From Tranzscheliella williamsii (taxonomy: Eukaryota; Basidiomycota; Ustilaginomycetes; Ustilaginales; Ustilaginaceae): DNA of 64,000 nucleotides. A program made the translations under genes and the position numbers. The notes under the pieces are model-generated. The model made no database searches. It worked only from the letters and a program-made list of their open reading frames with translations, and was not told the DNA's origin. Location: positions 172,619 to 236,618 of the forward strand of contig JALBYF010000026.1 in the NCBI GenBank assembly GCA_023212725.1, written 5' to 3'. Of the stretch, positions 51,045 to 60,478 are shown one piece after another; the stretch's first letter is position 1; each line of letters starts with the position of its first letter.

Positions 51045-51683
51045 GGCTTCTCCCTCGATGCAGCGGTGCAAGGAGGTTTGGTGGGTTGTACAGTCGCCCG
51101 CCCCTCGAACCCCTCCTGTCGTCGCTGGGCTATCCTTTCCCTTCCTACCGCGTGCTGGCCCCTTTCGCTAGATGGAGGCTGCTGTCGTCTCGCCAGCAGT
51201 AGTGCTGCAGCGACCGGAGGGCCGTTCGAGCGCCGCCCAGTCAGCAGCACGCAGTTGTGCTGCCGGTGCTCGGATCGATCCCTTTCCTTCACCGATAAGA
51301 GATTCCTCAGTGACGCCCCCATCCGACACATCATTCCACAGCGGCAACCCGCGTCCCTGCCTCCTGTGCGCCTGCACCCCCGCTCCCTCGTTTCGCCCCT
51401 CCCGAGCCGCGTGGTCTCCGCGTGCCGCCCACGCCTCTCGTCGATCTTGCATCTTCTTCTGCCACTCTGTCTTCGCTTCTCAGCGTGTACCCGCTCGTTC
51501 TCCTTCCTGCCCCTTTCTTACGGTCTCTGCTCCTGTCTTGGTTCGGTCTACATCTCTGTACTCTAGTCGCTTTTACCATCGGTCCTGTTCTGCATCTCAC
51601 TACGTGGTGCCCATTGCAGTGCATTCCAGACGGTCACGCAGATGTTACGAGATTTTATGCGCTAAGGCAGAAGGGCCGCGCTT
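51045..51683. other. Convergent intergenic region with pyrimidine-rich stretch
   Basis: 639 bases between two 3' ends. The plus strand is strongly C/T-rich at about 51,280-51,600, like the leaders of plus-strand genes elsewhere in the window, yet no plus-strand gene follows. Confidence 0.4.
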
Positions 51684-53279
51684 TTACAGGGTGGTGAATC
51701 GTTCGAGGCGTGTCATTACGGGGCGGTGGTCGGAGAGGAGGAAGCCGGCATCGCCCTCGCTCCAGTTGGGGAGCGTGCCGAACGCGCGGATGCGCCACTT
51801 GTTGGCATGGGCGGTGGCGGTGGCAAGCAGACCAGTTTCGCCAGGTTGGAGGCGGCCTGCGTCCCTTTCGCTGCGCAGCTGCAGTGCAGCGGCAGCCGAC
51901 GGTGGCGGTGGCGGCGGCGGCGGGCTCGCGGAGTGGTTCAGGCGCGCATCGGCGCGCGTCTGGTCCTGCACGGCCGCATTGCCCAGCACCATGATAAAGT
52001 CGATCCGGTCGTCAATCGCATTCCGGCTCGAGGGTTCGAAGTCGGTGAACGTTCTCAGCGGGCCGACCGGCTCGAACAAAACACCCTCGTCGGCAAGTGG
52101 CTGTGCGCCGGAGACAGACGAAGGCACGATACGGCCAGAGGCAAGCTCGGATCGCCGAGGATCTTCGTTGTCGCTCAGGAAAGGCGACTTAAAGCGTGTG
52201 GGGACGGACAGCGCCGTGTCCAAGAAGCTGACGCCGGTAGAGTTGGCAGGCAGATCGTAGTGCGGCGAGACAAGGGTAAGCCAGCTCCCCTCGTTGCGCG
52301 GCGAGTTGAGATCGCCGATGAGAACGACCAGCGGTTCGACGGGCGCATCTAGGACGGGCAGTCTCCAGGTGCCCGCACCCCCTTCCTCGATCACCCCGGC
52401 GCGCAGCTTTTCCTGCTCTGCTTGGTAGTAGGCGCGTGTATGTGCGGAGGCCTTGCGTGCTCGATCCACGATAAGTTCAGAACTTTTGGAGCGAGCGACG
52501 ACGCCCTGGTGATCGTAATGGGTGGAAAAGACATGAACTACCTCGTTGGTAGCCAACACCTTCAGGCTGACATGAGTGCACATACGTGTCAAAGCGGCAT
52601 CCCAGCCTACGCTGCCGACTCGCTCTGGTGTCTGGGAGAGCCAGAAGTGTTGTATGCCCGTATCGCCAATACCTCCCATGGTTTTGTTGACCAGCTCAAA
52701 GGTGTCCCTGCGCCAAAAGACGGGCACTGCCTCGCCGGCGCGCTTGCCGTCGTCCCTTCCCACGCCTGCATGGTCGTATTCGTTACCTAGCCAACGGATC
52801 AGATTCTGATATTGGGCGTCCAGCACTTCTTGAAATGCAAAGAGGTCCCAGTCGTGGAAGAGGACCGTGTCTGCCAGCTTGGGCCCTCGGAGTAGCCAGC
52901 TGCGCTCGCCAAAGTACTGCTGCGTGATGTATGGCGAGCCACGCGGCATGGAGATCTGCGATTGCACAGCATCGTTGCTGCCCAAGATCTGCTGAAATCT
53001 GTGCAGCGTCGAGTGGGAGGAATCATACCTGGCATCGCGGGAGTATCGGATGTTTATGGAGCCGATGCTGAGGTTGATGCGTCCGCGACCTTGCCGCTTC
53101 ATCAGCTTCGTTGTGTCCGGTTCGGCTGTCGAAGCAGGCGGGCTAAAGGCCGTGGCAGGAAGAGCCCTATAGAGACCCATCGACACGAGATCGTAAGACC
53201 TGAAAGCGTAGAAACAAAGGACGGCAGCCAGGGCCAGAAGCAGCAGACCTGGGCGTGACAAAGTGCGAAGGCCCAGCAT
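51684..53279 (-). CDS. Endonuclease/exonuclease/phosphatase-fold protein, secreted or type II membrane, copy A
   Basis: 531 residues from the ATG at 53279; upstream the frame opens only at GTG. A basic N-terminus and hydrophobic segment (SRPGLLLLALAAVLCFYAF) act as signal peptide or anchor. The EEP fold is shown by LSIGSINIRYS (Asn), LFAFQEVLDAQ (catalytic Glu), STHYDHQG, VVLIGDLNSPRNE (Asp/Asn) and FLLSDHRPVMTR (Asp-His). Between GDLNS and the end there are a Pro run (SPPPPPPPP) and a DDRIDFIMV segment. Members are Mg-dependent phosphoesterases; the substrate (nucleic acid, phospholipid or inositol phosphate) is unknown. It is a tandem paralogue of the next gene. Confidence 0.88.
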   Translation of the reverse strand: MLGLRTLSRPGLLLLALAAVLCFYAFRSYDLVSMGLYRALPATAFSPPASTAEPDTTKLMKRQGRGRINLSIGSINIRYSRDARYDSSHSTLHRFQQILGSNDAVQSQISMPRGSPYITQQYFGERSWLLRGPKLADTVLFHDWDLFAFQEVLDAQYQNLIRWLGNEYDHAGVGRDDGKRAGEAVPVFWRRDTFELVNKTMGGIGDTGIQHFWLSQTPERVGSVGWDAALTRMCTHVSLKVLATNEVVHVFSTHYDHQGVVARSKSSELIVDRARKASAHTRAYYQAEQEKLRAGVIEEGGAGTWRLPVLDAPVEPLVVLIGDLNSPRNEGSWLTLVSPHYDLPANSTGVSFLDTALSVPTRFKSPFLSDNEDPRRSELASGRIVPSSVSGAQPLADEGVLFEPVGPLRTFTDFEPSSRNAIDDRIDFIMVLGNAAVQDQTRADARLNHSASPPPPPPPPSAAAALQLRSERDAGRLQPGETGLLATATAHANKWRIRAFGTLPNWSEGDAGFLLSDHRPVMTRLERFTTL

Positions 53280-54200
53280 GGCGGTTGTATTGGCGTACGG
53301 ATGCGCGTCCAGTTGGGTGCGCTCTGGCAGCCACTCCGAACGCCAGCTCTCCACCTCCTAGCAGCAGGTCAAGAGATCTCGGTGGTGGCGACTGAGAGAT
53401 GGCGGGAAAGGAACAATGACATGGCGTGCGGGGACGAGGGTTATGGTCTGCGCAAAGAGGGGCAAGAAAGGGCGGCGCACATTCACTGGCACGTTCGCCG
53501 GCTGGCTGTGCCAAAGCTGCAGACCCTGTTCACGTTCCTACATGATCCGCTTTAAGCGCGACACTTACACTATTCAAAGTCCACTCTAACATCGTTTGTA
53601 ATTCAGATTGTGATTCACGATTCGCTCACGCTTAGGTGGTAACTACGCCTTGTTTCGCGATTCGCTAAGAGGCAAAACGGCGACCCAGCCTGGTCAGCCT
53701 GGTTAGCCTGATTACTAGACATAGCGCTCAAGTTTTCCACTTCAAGCAGCGGTGAGTGTGCAAACATAGTTACGAGTGTGTAGTATCCGGCCTGGCTTGT
53801 TGCGGCTGTGATCTCTGGACGATGGGTCAGCGAGAGAAGCGGCACGTCGGAGCTCTAAAGGGGTCTGGACCCTTGCTTCGGATCTGCCTAGAAGCGAAGC
53901 TCGCGCACTGAGAACCTGCCGACTAGTGACCGCTCCGCTGACAGGCTATGCGTGCATCGTGCCGGGACAGTCCGAAATCAAAGCCATGACTAGATGCTTT
54001 GGTTGAATACGACGGCAGCTCAGCCAGGGGCTCGCAACGGCCAGACGCTATCGGATCAGGCACTCCGGCAGGTCCGACAATGGCAGTTTAGACTGAATCT
54101 TGTGGCTGTGCTGGGGAATCTTTGTCTGCAGCCTTGGATTCGTGCAGGATCTCCCTGTTGGATCGCCGTGTTGGATCTCGTCGGCCACAATGGCAGAGGT
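53280..54200. other. Intergenic between the paralogous pair
   Basis: 921 bases. Contains short iterated cacgattcgc/gattcgct motifs near 53,610-53,670 and cagcctggtcagcctggttagcctg near 53,687-53,711. No gene seen. Confidence 0.4.
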
Positions 54201-55682
54201 CTAAATGGATCGCTCGATGCGGCACATGATGGGTCGGTGATCAGAGACCAGGAATCCAGCATCACCTTCGCTCCAGTTGGGCAGAATGCCGAACGTTCGG
54301 ATTCGCCACTGCTGACTTGACCGGCGCACGCGTTCGCGCTTTTGCGGCGACGGCTGCCTCTTGCTCAGCAATGCATGCATCGGAGGAGCAGGAGGACTCG
54401 GCGAATGATCGAGTCTAGCATCGCTTCTCGTCTCGTCCTGGACGGCACCGTTATCCAGGACCATGATGTGATCGAGTCGATCCTCAATCGCACTTCGCGA
54501 CGACGGCTGGAAGTCGGTCCATGTTCGAAGCGGGCCTGAGGGTTCAGATAGCATCCCTCCTTCTGCTTGCGATCTGCCTTGTCTGTCAGCTGGCTTCTCC
54601 CGACCCGATGCCAGCTCCGACCTCTCAGGGTCCTCTTCGTCGGTCAAGTAGGGCGATTTGGTGCGCGTTGGCAGTGACAGTGCCGTGTCAAGAAACGCCG
54701 CTCCTCCAGTCGTATTGGCCGGCAGGTAGTAGTGAGGAGTAACCAGCGTCGCCCAGCCGGCTTCGTCTCTCGGAGAGTTGAGGTCACCAAGTAGAATTAC
54801 CAGCGGGCTTTCTCGTCCGGCTCGATTGGCAGTCTCATTCGCCGCGTGGTGCTGGTGGTAATATGTTTTGGTGCGCTCAGATGCCTTTTGCGCTCGATCC
54901 AGAATGAGCTTGGAGCTCTCCGCCCGCGATACTTCGCCGACGTTGTCGTAATGTGTCGAGAAGACGTGGACGATCTCTCCAGAGGCCAGCAGTCGAAGCG
55001 CAACGTGCGTGCACATCCGCACCGAAGCCGCATCCCACCCTTTGCTGCCCACCTTGTCCGGTGTTTCGGACAGCCAGAAATGTTCCACGCCGTCTGCCCC
55101 GACACCACCGTCGGCCGCTGTGACCAGTTCAAAGAGATTGCGCCTCCAGAAAACGGGAACCGCTTCTCCCTGTCGCTTTCCATCCTCCCGTCCAACACCG
55201 GCATGGTCGTAGTCGTCTCCTAGCCAGGATATCAGATCTCGATACTGCCCATCCAGCGCCTCCTGAAACGCGAACAAATCCCAATCGTGGAACAGCGCTG
55301 TATCGGCGACCTTAGGACCACGCAAAGCCCAATCTCGTTCGCCCAAGTACTGTTGCATAATGTAGGGAGACCCCGTCTGCTCGGCTCGCTTCTCCTTGTC
55401 GCTTCGTGGTGAATGCTGTTGAGGCTTGGGCGATGGCGAAGGCGACGAAGGCGGTTCCCAGGCTTCGGCCTGCGAATATCGAATGTTGAATGAGCCGATA
55501 CTGAGGCTCAACCGGCCAGTTCGAGTCCGGCGAGACTCGAGAGCCCCCTCAGCGGCTGCTCGCTCCCCGATATGGACCGAGTCGGAGCGCACATGGCCAA
55601 AGCAAGAAACCGCAGCGAGTACCAGTATCAAGAACGTAAAGCCCGAGCTGGCTCGGTGCGACGAGTGAAAGAGAATGTACAT
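54201..55682 (-). CDS. Endonuclease/exonuclease/phosphatase-fold secreted protein, copy B
   Basis: 493 residues from the ATG at 55682. The N-terminal hydrophobic signal is GFTFLILVLAAVSCFGHV. Motifs parallel copy A almost block for block: LSIGSFNIRYS, LFAFQEALDGQ, YDHAGVGREDGKR, VVHVFSTHYDN-like segment, VILLGDLNSPRDE, EDRLDHIMVLDN and GFLVSDHRPIMCR. It lacks copy A's Pro run and has a different Ser/Pro insert near residue 75. The catalytic Glu, Asp/Asn and Asp-His are all present, so activity is likely conserved. The two genes are direct tandem duplicates on the minus strand, with a TATAAA 65 bases upstream of this start. Confidence 0.88.
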   Translation of the reverse strand: MYILFHSSHRASSGFTFLILVLAAVSCFGHVRSDSVHIGERAAAEGALESRRTRTGRLSLSIGSFNIRYSQAEAWEPPSSPSPSPKPQQHSPRSDKEKRAEQTGSPYIMQQYLGERDWALRGPKVADTALFHDWDLFAFQEALDGQYRDLISWLGDDYDHAGVGREDGKRQGEAVPVFWRRNLFELVTAADGGVGADGVEHFWLSETPDKVGSKGWDAASVRMCTHVALRLLASGEIVHVFSTHYDNVGEVSRAESSKLILDRAQKASERTKTYYHQHHAANETANRAGRESPLVILLGDLNSPRDEAGWATLVTPHYYLPANTTGGAAFLDTALSLPTRTKSPYLTDEEDPERSELASGREKPADRQGRSQAEGGMLSEPSGPLRTWTDFQPSSRSAIEDRLDHIMVLDNGAVQDETRSDARLDHSPSPPAPPMHALLSKRQPSPQKRERVRRSSQQWRIRTFGILPNWSEGDAGFLVSDHRPIMCRIERSI

Positions 55683-56295
55683 GATACCTGCTTGCTGCTG
55701 GGAGGTGGGACTAAGATGAGATAAAGGCTATGTCCGCCACATTCTTTATAGAAGAAGACCGAGCTTGGTGTGTGCAAAGTCAATCACGGAAGGTCCTGAT
55801 CTGGACGGAATCAGCCTAGAAAAAAGATCAGACAGAGGCACAAGCATTGTGGACACATTAGCACCGCCAGGATACGGTCGTCCGCCGCAGAGCATCGAGA
55901 GGAGAAGGCTCATTGGCCAGGGAGCACGTTGTCACAACTTGCATGCGTTGCTGCTATCCGTTCAGCGAGACGTCTGTCAAGCATCCATGCTGGAGGGGGG
56001 AAAGACTGCCTTTTTTAGGCGCATCTCGAAGGCATGTTCAGCCGATATCGGCTACGTGGATGGTTCGCAGCTAGTATGAACGTGCTCTTAGCGCATCTCG
56101 TTGTTCAGCACCTGTCAGGCTCCCGTGGGTTGGAGCGGGTACCATGGATCCGCCAGACACCGAGATCCGAACTTCACCGACGCCTTTTTCGAGCTTGCCA
56201 GGGTACAAGTGGAGGGCCTAGGCAACAAAGATGCTTCTTCCCCTGCTTTTGTTTCCTTATTTCGGGTTGTATCTACCCCTTCTTCGGCTTACTCG
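55683..56295. other. Divergent intergenic region
   Basis: 613 bases between copy B (minus) and the reductase (plus). TATAAA on the minus strand at 55,745-55,750. Plus-strand frame is open but lacks an ATG before 56,296. Confidence 0.4.
55745..55750 (-). promoter_or_regulatory. TATA box of EEP copy B
   Basis: TATAAA on the minus strand, ~65 bases upstream of the ATG at 55682, a normal position for a short-leader gene. Confidence 0.5.
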
Positions 56296-57798
56296 ATGAG
56301 GCAGTCAACGGTAGCCCATGTGAGGGCGGCTCAGGCAGGGCTGAAGACACCGTCCTCAACATCATCCCACGCAATGGCACGCCGTTGTGCTCGGGTTGTT
56401 TCTGCGGCAGCTTGCTCGCGCCCGTTGTCCATCCTCACATCAGCATCTGCAGCCGAAAAAGCGTTTGCTCACTCCACTGCCTCTACGAACAGCAAGAAAA
56501 CTGTCCTCCGCCATCAGCAACGTTGCAACTCGAGCAGCGCCGCCAGTAACGCTGACAAGTCCAATGGCGGCAAAAGATCGGGTCAAGATGCGCAGGGCCC
56601 GCCTGCGCCACCAATAAGTATTCTCTACATTGCCCTGGCATCTGGCGCGATCATCGTGGGATTGCCACTTGCTTTACAGCTGGTTTACGCCGGTGCATCT
56701 TCTTCCACCTCTGCCTCATCGATATCGGGCCAGCTCGAACCCTACGTGCACCACCCGTTGTTGCTCTCGGACTCGACCTTTTACCCTTCATCGGAAAAGA
56801 TCTCTGAGCACAAACTCTTGATGGTGCGGCTGCCTTCCGGGCAGCCTCTTTCCGTGCAGGATGCACCGCTAGAGGATAGGTTGCGCATCCGGAGTGTGCA
56901 TATCAAAGAGCCCAGTCTCGTCATCGAGCGCGCCTATACGCCGCTGTACGACACTTTGCCGGGTACTGTCTCGGCCGCTGCCGCGCAGGGCGCCTCGAAG
57001 AACTCGCTGGCCCTGCTGGTAAAGCGCTATGCCGACGGCGAGCTCGGACGGTATCTGTTCCGGCTACCTGTATCGAGCCAGATCGAAGTGCGGGGCCCGG
57101 TGGACACGTGGAGTTTGCGGCGTGATAGCGGTCCAGGGGGGGTGCCGGACGAGATCGTGCTAGTGGTGGGGGGGACAGGGATTACGCCCGCATACCAGCT
57201 GCTCACGAGCGTGTTTGGGGTGCCGGGGCGGAGCTCAAGCACAGGGGCGCCGGTGTCGACGCGGTTTCGGGTGCTCTACGCGGCGCCGGGGCTTAGCTCG
57301 TCGCTGCTGCTGCCGCAGCTGTATGCGCTCGCGGACGCGCACCCGGCCAACATCTCGGTCGCGCTCTTTGCCGAGCGCGTAGATGCGGTGGCCAGCGACT
57401 CGGCGCTGAGCCAGGCGGGCGAGGGGTCGCTGCCGCAGCTCGTAGCGGCGCGTGCGGGATACGACGGCTGGCGCTCCCCGCTCCGCTGGCTCGCCCCGGC
57501 CACATCCCGCGAGCCGCGCCCGCACATGCTGCTCACAGCACAGGGCGCATCCACCCGCATCCCGGTCTACGAGTCCCGCATCACCCCAGACCACCTCCGC
57601 TCCCTCCTGCCCCCGCCTCCGCCCGCCCCGTCCAGCGAGACCACAGCCACCCCCACCCAGCTCATCCTCGTCTGCGGTCCCGATCCCATGGTTGAGTACC
57701 TCGCCGGGCCCAAGTCGAGGGACGGCCGCTCCCAGGGCCCGCTCACTGGCGTCCTGCATGCGCTCGGCTACACCCGCGATCATGTCTTCAAGCTGTAG
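56296..57798 (+). CDS. Membrane-anchored cytochrome-b5-reductase-like flavoprotein, probably mitochondrial
   Basis: 500 residues from the ATG at 56296; an ATG at 56374 (start MARRCARVV) would also give a good mitochondrial presequence. A basic, Ser/Ala-rich N-terminus is followed by one membrane segment (ILYIALASGAIIVGLPLALQ) near residue 115-135. The FAD-binding FR domain has ERAYTPLYD (~211, RxYTPx) and the Rossmann NAD domain has VVGGTGITPAYQLL (~292) and LVCGPDPMVEYLAG (~460). This order fits NADH-cytochrome b5 reductases that pass electrons from NADH to a b-type partner. Family fit is good; the protein is longer than the usual ~300 residues because of Ser-rich inserts. Partner unknown. 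Confidence 0.85.
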   Translation: MRQSTVAHVRAAQAGLKTPSSTSSHAMARRCARVVSAAACSRPLSILTSASAAEKAFAHSTASTNSKKTVLRHQQRCNSSSAASNADKSNGGKRSGQDAQGPPAPPISILYIALASGAIIVGLPLALQLVYAGASSSTSASSISGQLEPYVHHPLLLSDSTFYPSSEKISEHKLLMVRLPSGQPLSVQDAPLEDRLRIRSVHIKEPSLVIERAYTPLYDTLPGTVSAAAAQGASKNSLALLVKRYADGELGRYLFRLPVSSQIEVRGPVDTWSLRRDSGPGGVPDEIVLVVGGTGITPAYQLLTSVFGVPGRSSSTGAPVSTRFRVLYAAPGLSSSLLLPQLYALADAHPANISVALFAERVDAVASDSALSQAGEGSLPQLVAARAGYDGWRSPLRWLAPATSREPRPHMLLTAQGASTRIPVYESRITPDHLRSLLPPPPPAPSSETTATPTQLILVCGPDPMVEYLAGPKSRDGRSQGPLTGVLHALGYTRDHVFKL

Positions 57799-58081
57799 CC
57801 TCATCCACTCGCGCCTACAACCCGCACAAATCCCAGTTCGGCAGTGTGCCCGAGACCCAGGCACAGCCCAGACGATCACGCCAGGCATCTAGCAGCGACA
57901 GGCTCATAACCGCGGGAAGGGGAAGCGCTGTGGGCGTTCTATTGTTGTGCGTTCTATGGTTGGAAAGGGAAAGCGGCGCTTGCGGGCCTTCTATATGGAG
58001 AGCGCGTGGGAGAGCCGAGGGGCAAGGGGTATACGATTAAAAGATACAGTAGTCTACGTGCGGGAATCCATGCAGAGCCGG

Positions 58082-59173
58082 TCAGATGGGGGCTTTCTTG
58101 CGGCTCCCGTCGGGGGTGACCTTGGGCTGCTGTTTGCCGGTCGGGCGGAGGCTTTCGCGGTGGACGAGGGTGGAGTCCACGTCGGGGTCTTGGCCAGTGG
58201 CGAGGCGATGCTGGCGTGCGACTTGGGCGAGGTGGTACCTCAGCACGCCGGCGAGCTGGGAGCGTGCGACGGCGCGGTGCTTGTCCTCGTTCTGCAGCGC
58301 TTGGATGGAGAGCTCGGCGCCCGGAGTGAGCAGCGAGTCGGCGGCGGCGATGGGCAGGATCTCGCCGGTCCATTCGTGGGTGACGTGGGCGGGGACCGAC
58401 CTCTCCGAGCTGCCGGCTGAGCGGATCGGTGGCTCGCGCAGAGCTTCCGGCAGAAGAGAGCGCGGTAGAGAGCCGGACTGCTTGATCGCATCGACGAGCG
58501 GAGCTAGCTGGTGCTGTATGGGCTCGCCAAAGTGGATAGCAACATCCTGGCCAAACCTGGGGAGCCATTTGGGCCAGGAACGCGGCTCGGGCATGAGACG
58601 GTCAAAGCCCTGGATCCAGATAGGGACGACGGCGGGCAGCCGCTCGGCCTCCATAAGCATGCGGGCGATCCCCCACTTGAAGCGACGCAGCTCGGAACTC
58701 GTAGAGACGTTGACATAGCCTTCCGGGAAGAGGTGAATCCAGCGGCCGTCGTCGAGGTGGCGAATGGACTGGTCGATGGCAGGCTGGAAGACGCCAGCAC
58801 CGCGGTGAGTCTCGATGCACTGTCCGTTGGTAAAGAATCTAGAAAGCAGCGGCGAGGTGAACATGATGTCCGAGGCGCCGAGCGTCCATCGCACTGTGCG
58901 GCGGTCGCGGAAGGTGGCGGCGGGCAAGCTGCCCCAGATGGTCGGCTCGTCGAGCACGCTGATGTGGTTGCAGTAGGTGAGGAGCCCCTGGGAGGCGTCA
59001 CGGCGAGTCGTGGACTGGAGCAGCGAGAGGAACCGGTCGAGACCGTGCACCTGCACGCGTCGACATCCGTAGCGCAACAGGAGCCGCGAAAAGCCGGCGA
59101 CAGCGCGGATGGTGTAGTTAGACCCGGCACTTGCGGTGACGCGCGCACCGGCGGACGATGGAGCGGACACCAT
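58082..59173 (-). CDS. TAZ1: Tafazzin, cardiolipin-remodelling acyltransferase
   Basis: 363 residues from the ATG at 59173. The acyltransferase motif HX4D is in YCNHISVLDEP (His70, Asp75). Further blocks: WTLGASDIMFTSPLLSRFF, GQCIETHRGAGVFQ, WIHLFPEGYVNVS (FPEG 149-152), FKWGIARMLMEA and VVPIWIQGFDRLMPE. Tafazzin moves acyl chains between phospholipids to mature cardiolipin in mitochondrial membranes. The C-terminal ~110 residues are low-complexity compared with homologues. It is divergent from TIM13, another mitochondrial gene. Confidence 0.95.
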   Translation of the reverse strand: MVSAPSSAGARVTASAGSNYTIRAVAGFSRLLLRYGCRRVQVHGLDRFLSLLQSTTRRDASQGLLTYCNHISVLDEPTIWGSLPAATFRDRRTVRWTLGASDIMFTSPLLSRFFTNGQCIETHRGAGVFQPAIDQSIRHLDDGRWIHLFPEGYVNVSTSSELRRFKWGIARMLMEAERLPAVVPIWIQGFDRLMPEPRSWPKWLPRFGQDVAIHFGEPIQHQLAPLVDAIKQSGSLPRSLLPEALREPPIRSAGSSERSVPAHVTHEWTGEILPIAAADSLLTPGAELSIQALQNEDKHRAVARSQLAGVLRYHLAQVARQHRLATGQDPDVDSTLVHRESLRPTGKQQPKVTPDGSRKKAPI

Positions 59174-59691
59174 CTTGGCCGTCGGAGGGCTAGGGCAACA
59201 CCGTGTCCCGCTGCGTCGGTTCGATCACGCTATGGCCGTGGTTGTGCTGATGCCAAAGCAGTCATGGTGGCAAAGCGGAAGAAGCCGGCTCAACAAAAAA
59301 AAGGAAAAAGAAAGAAGAAAAAAATCCCGTTGTCGGCAATTAATTCCGCTCGCACTCACCTCTTCGTGCTTTGATGACAGATCCGACCACGGCCGCCGAG
59401 AGTATCATACATCACGGAAGCAGCATATGCCGCCGTTACAAAGAGGGTAGACACTTCGTGGGCCGGGGAGGTGGTAGGCCATTTAGGGTGCCTTGCGTCA
59501 TGCCCCGCTCGCTGGGAAACGTTGCCGCATCGACGTGTTAGATCCCTCCTGCTTGCCGCGCAACCAAAAATTCTCCACACCTCTAAGCAACGACGTAGAA
59601 GCCGGCCAAGCTCATCCCTTCGCTTTGGTCGCTTCGACCTCCAATCCGTCCGTCTTGCTCCATTTGGCACGCTTTGCAGTACACCGTCAGC
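59174..59691. promoter_or_regulatory. Bidirectional region TAZ1 / TIM13
   Basis: 518 bases between head-to-head mitochondrial genes. Includes an A-rich run (about 59,294-59,330). No clear TATA. Confidence 0.4.
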
Positions 59692-60129
59692 ATGGATTTC
59701 AGCTCTCTTACCGGAAAGGGTGCCGCGGCTGGTGGCAGCACCGCCACCTCTGCCGAGCGCAAGGACGCCATCAAGCAGCAGGTGTAAGTTGTTCTTCTTC
59801 CTGTCGCTGCGGTGGCATGCGCTTTGCTTGCTCGGCGGCGAGCTTTGGGAGCGAAAGAAGCTGACATAGTGCCTCGCACGGTTCCGCCGCGTTGCAGGTC
59901 GTCTGAGCTGGCCATGGCGAACGCGCAACAGCTGATCACCAAAGCGACCGAAAAGTGCTATGCCAAGTGCATTCCCAGCCCGGGCAGCACGCTGTCGGGC
60001 AAGGAGCAGACCTGCCTGACCCGCTGCATGGAGCGCTACTTCGAGGCGTTCAACCTCGTCTCCAGCACCTACGTCCGCCGCGTCGGCAGCGAGCGCGCCG
60101 CCGGCGCTGTCGCCGAAGCCGGCCTCTAA
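59692..60129 (+). CDS. TIM13: Small Tim protein Tim13, two exons
   Basis: Exon 1 is 59692-59783, the intron 59784-59897 (GTAAGT...TTGCAG, 114 nt) and exon 2 59898-60129. Joined length is 324 nt, giving 107 residues. Exon 1 gives MDFSSLTGKG ... ERKDAIKQQV and exon 2 continues SSELAMANAQQLITK. The twin CX3C motifs (CYAKC and CLTRC) of intermembrane-space small Tims are intact. With Tim8 it chaperones hydrophobic precursors across the intermembrane space. The first exon is too short to be found as a long frame. Confidence 0.94.
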
Positions 60130-60478
60130 CCGTCCTCACCGGCCACACCCGCCTCACGAATAGGCTGCCCCCTTCCTGCATCGCCATCCCAGAGCATCAC
60201 AGCGTCGCCCCCCATTGTACCATTACCTAGATCCGCCCAAATGCATGGCTTCATCCTGGCTAGGTGCTCTTGGCTTTTGTGGACGTTGCACCTAGTGCCA
60301 CGTCCCTGCCTGGACGGGATACGGAGAACAATGGCTTCTGTGCTGGGTACGCAGCCAGAGTAGAGTACATCTACAGTACGTGAGATACAAGTACAAGGTT
60401 CTAGGAGTGACAGTCCGTGGCGTATCGGCGAAGCAAGAATGGCGACGGGCGACGGGCGCCGATCGGAATTGGGCCACT
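60130..60478. other. Convergent 3' region TIM13 / APC10
   Basis: 349 bases between stops on opposite strands; no gene or repeat seen. Confidence 0.4.
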
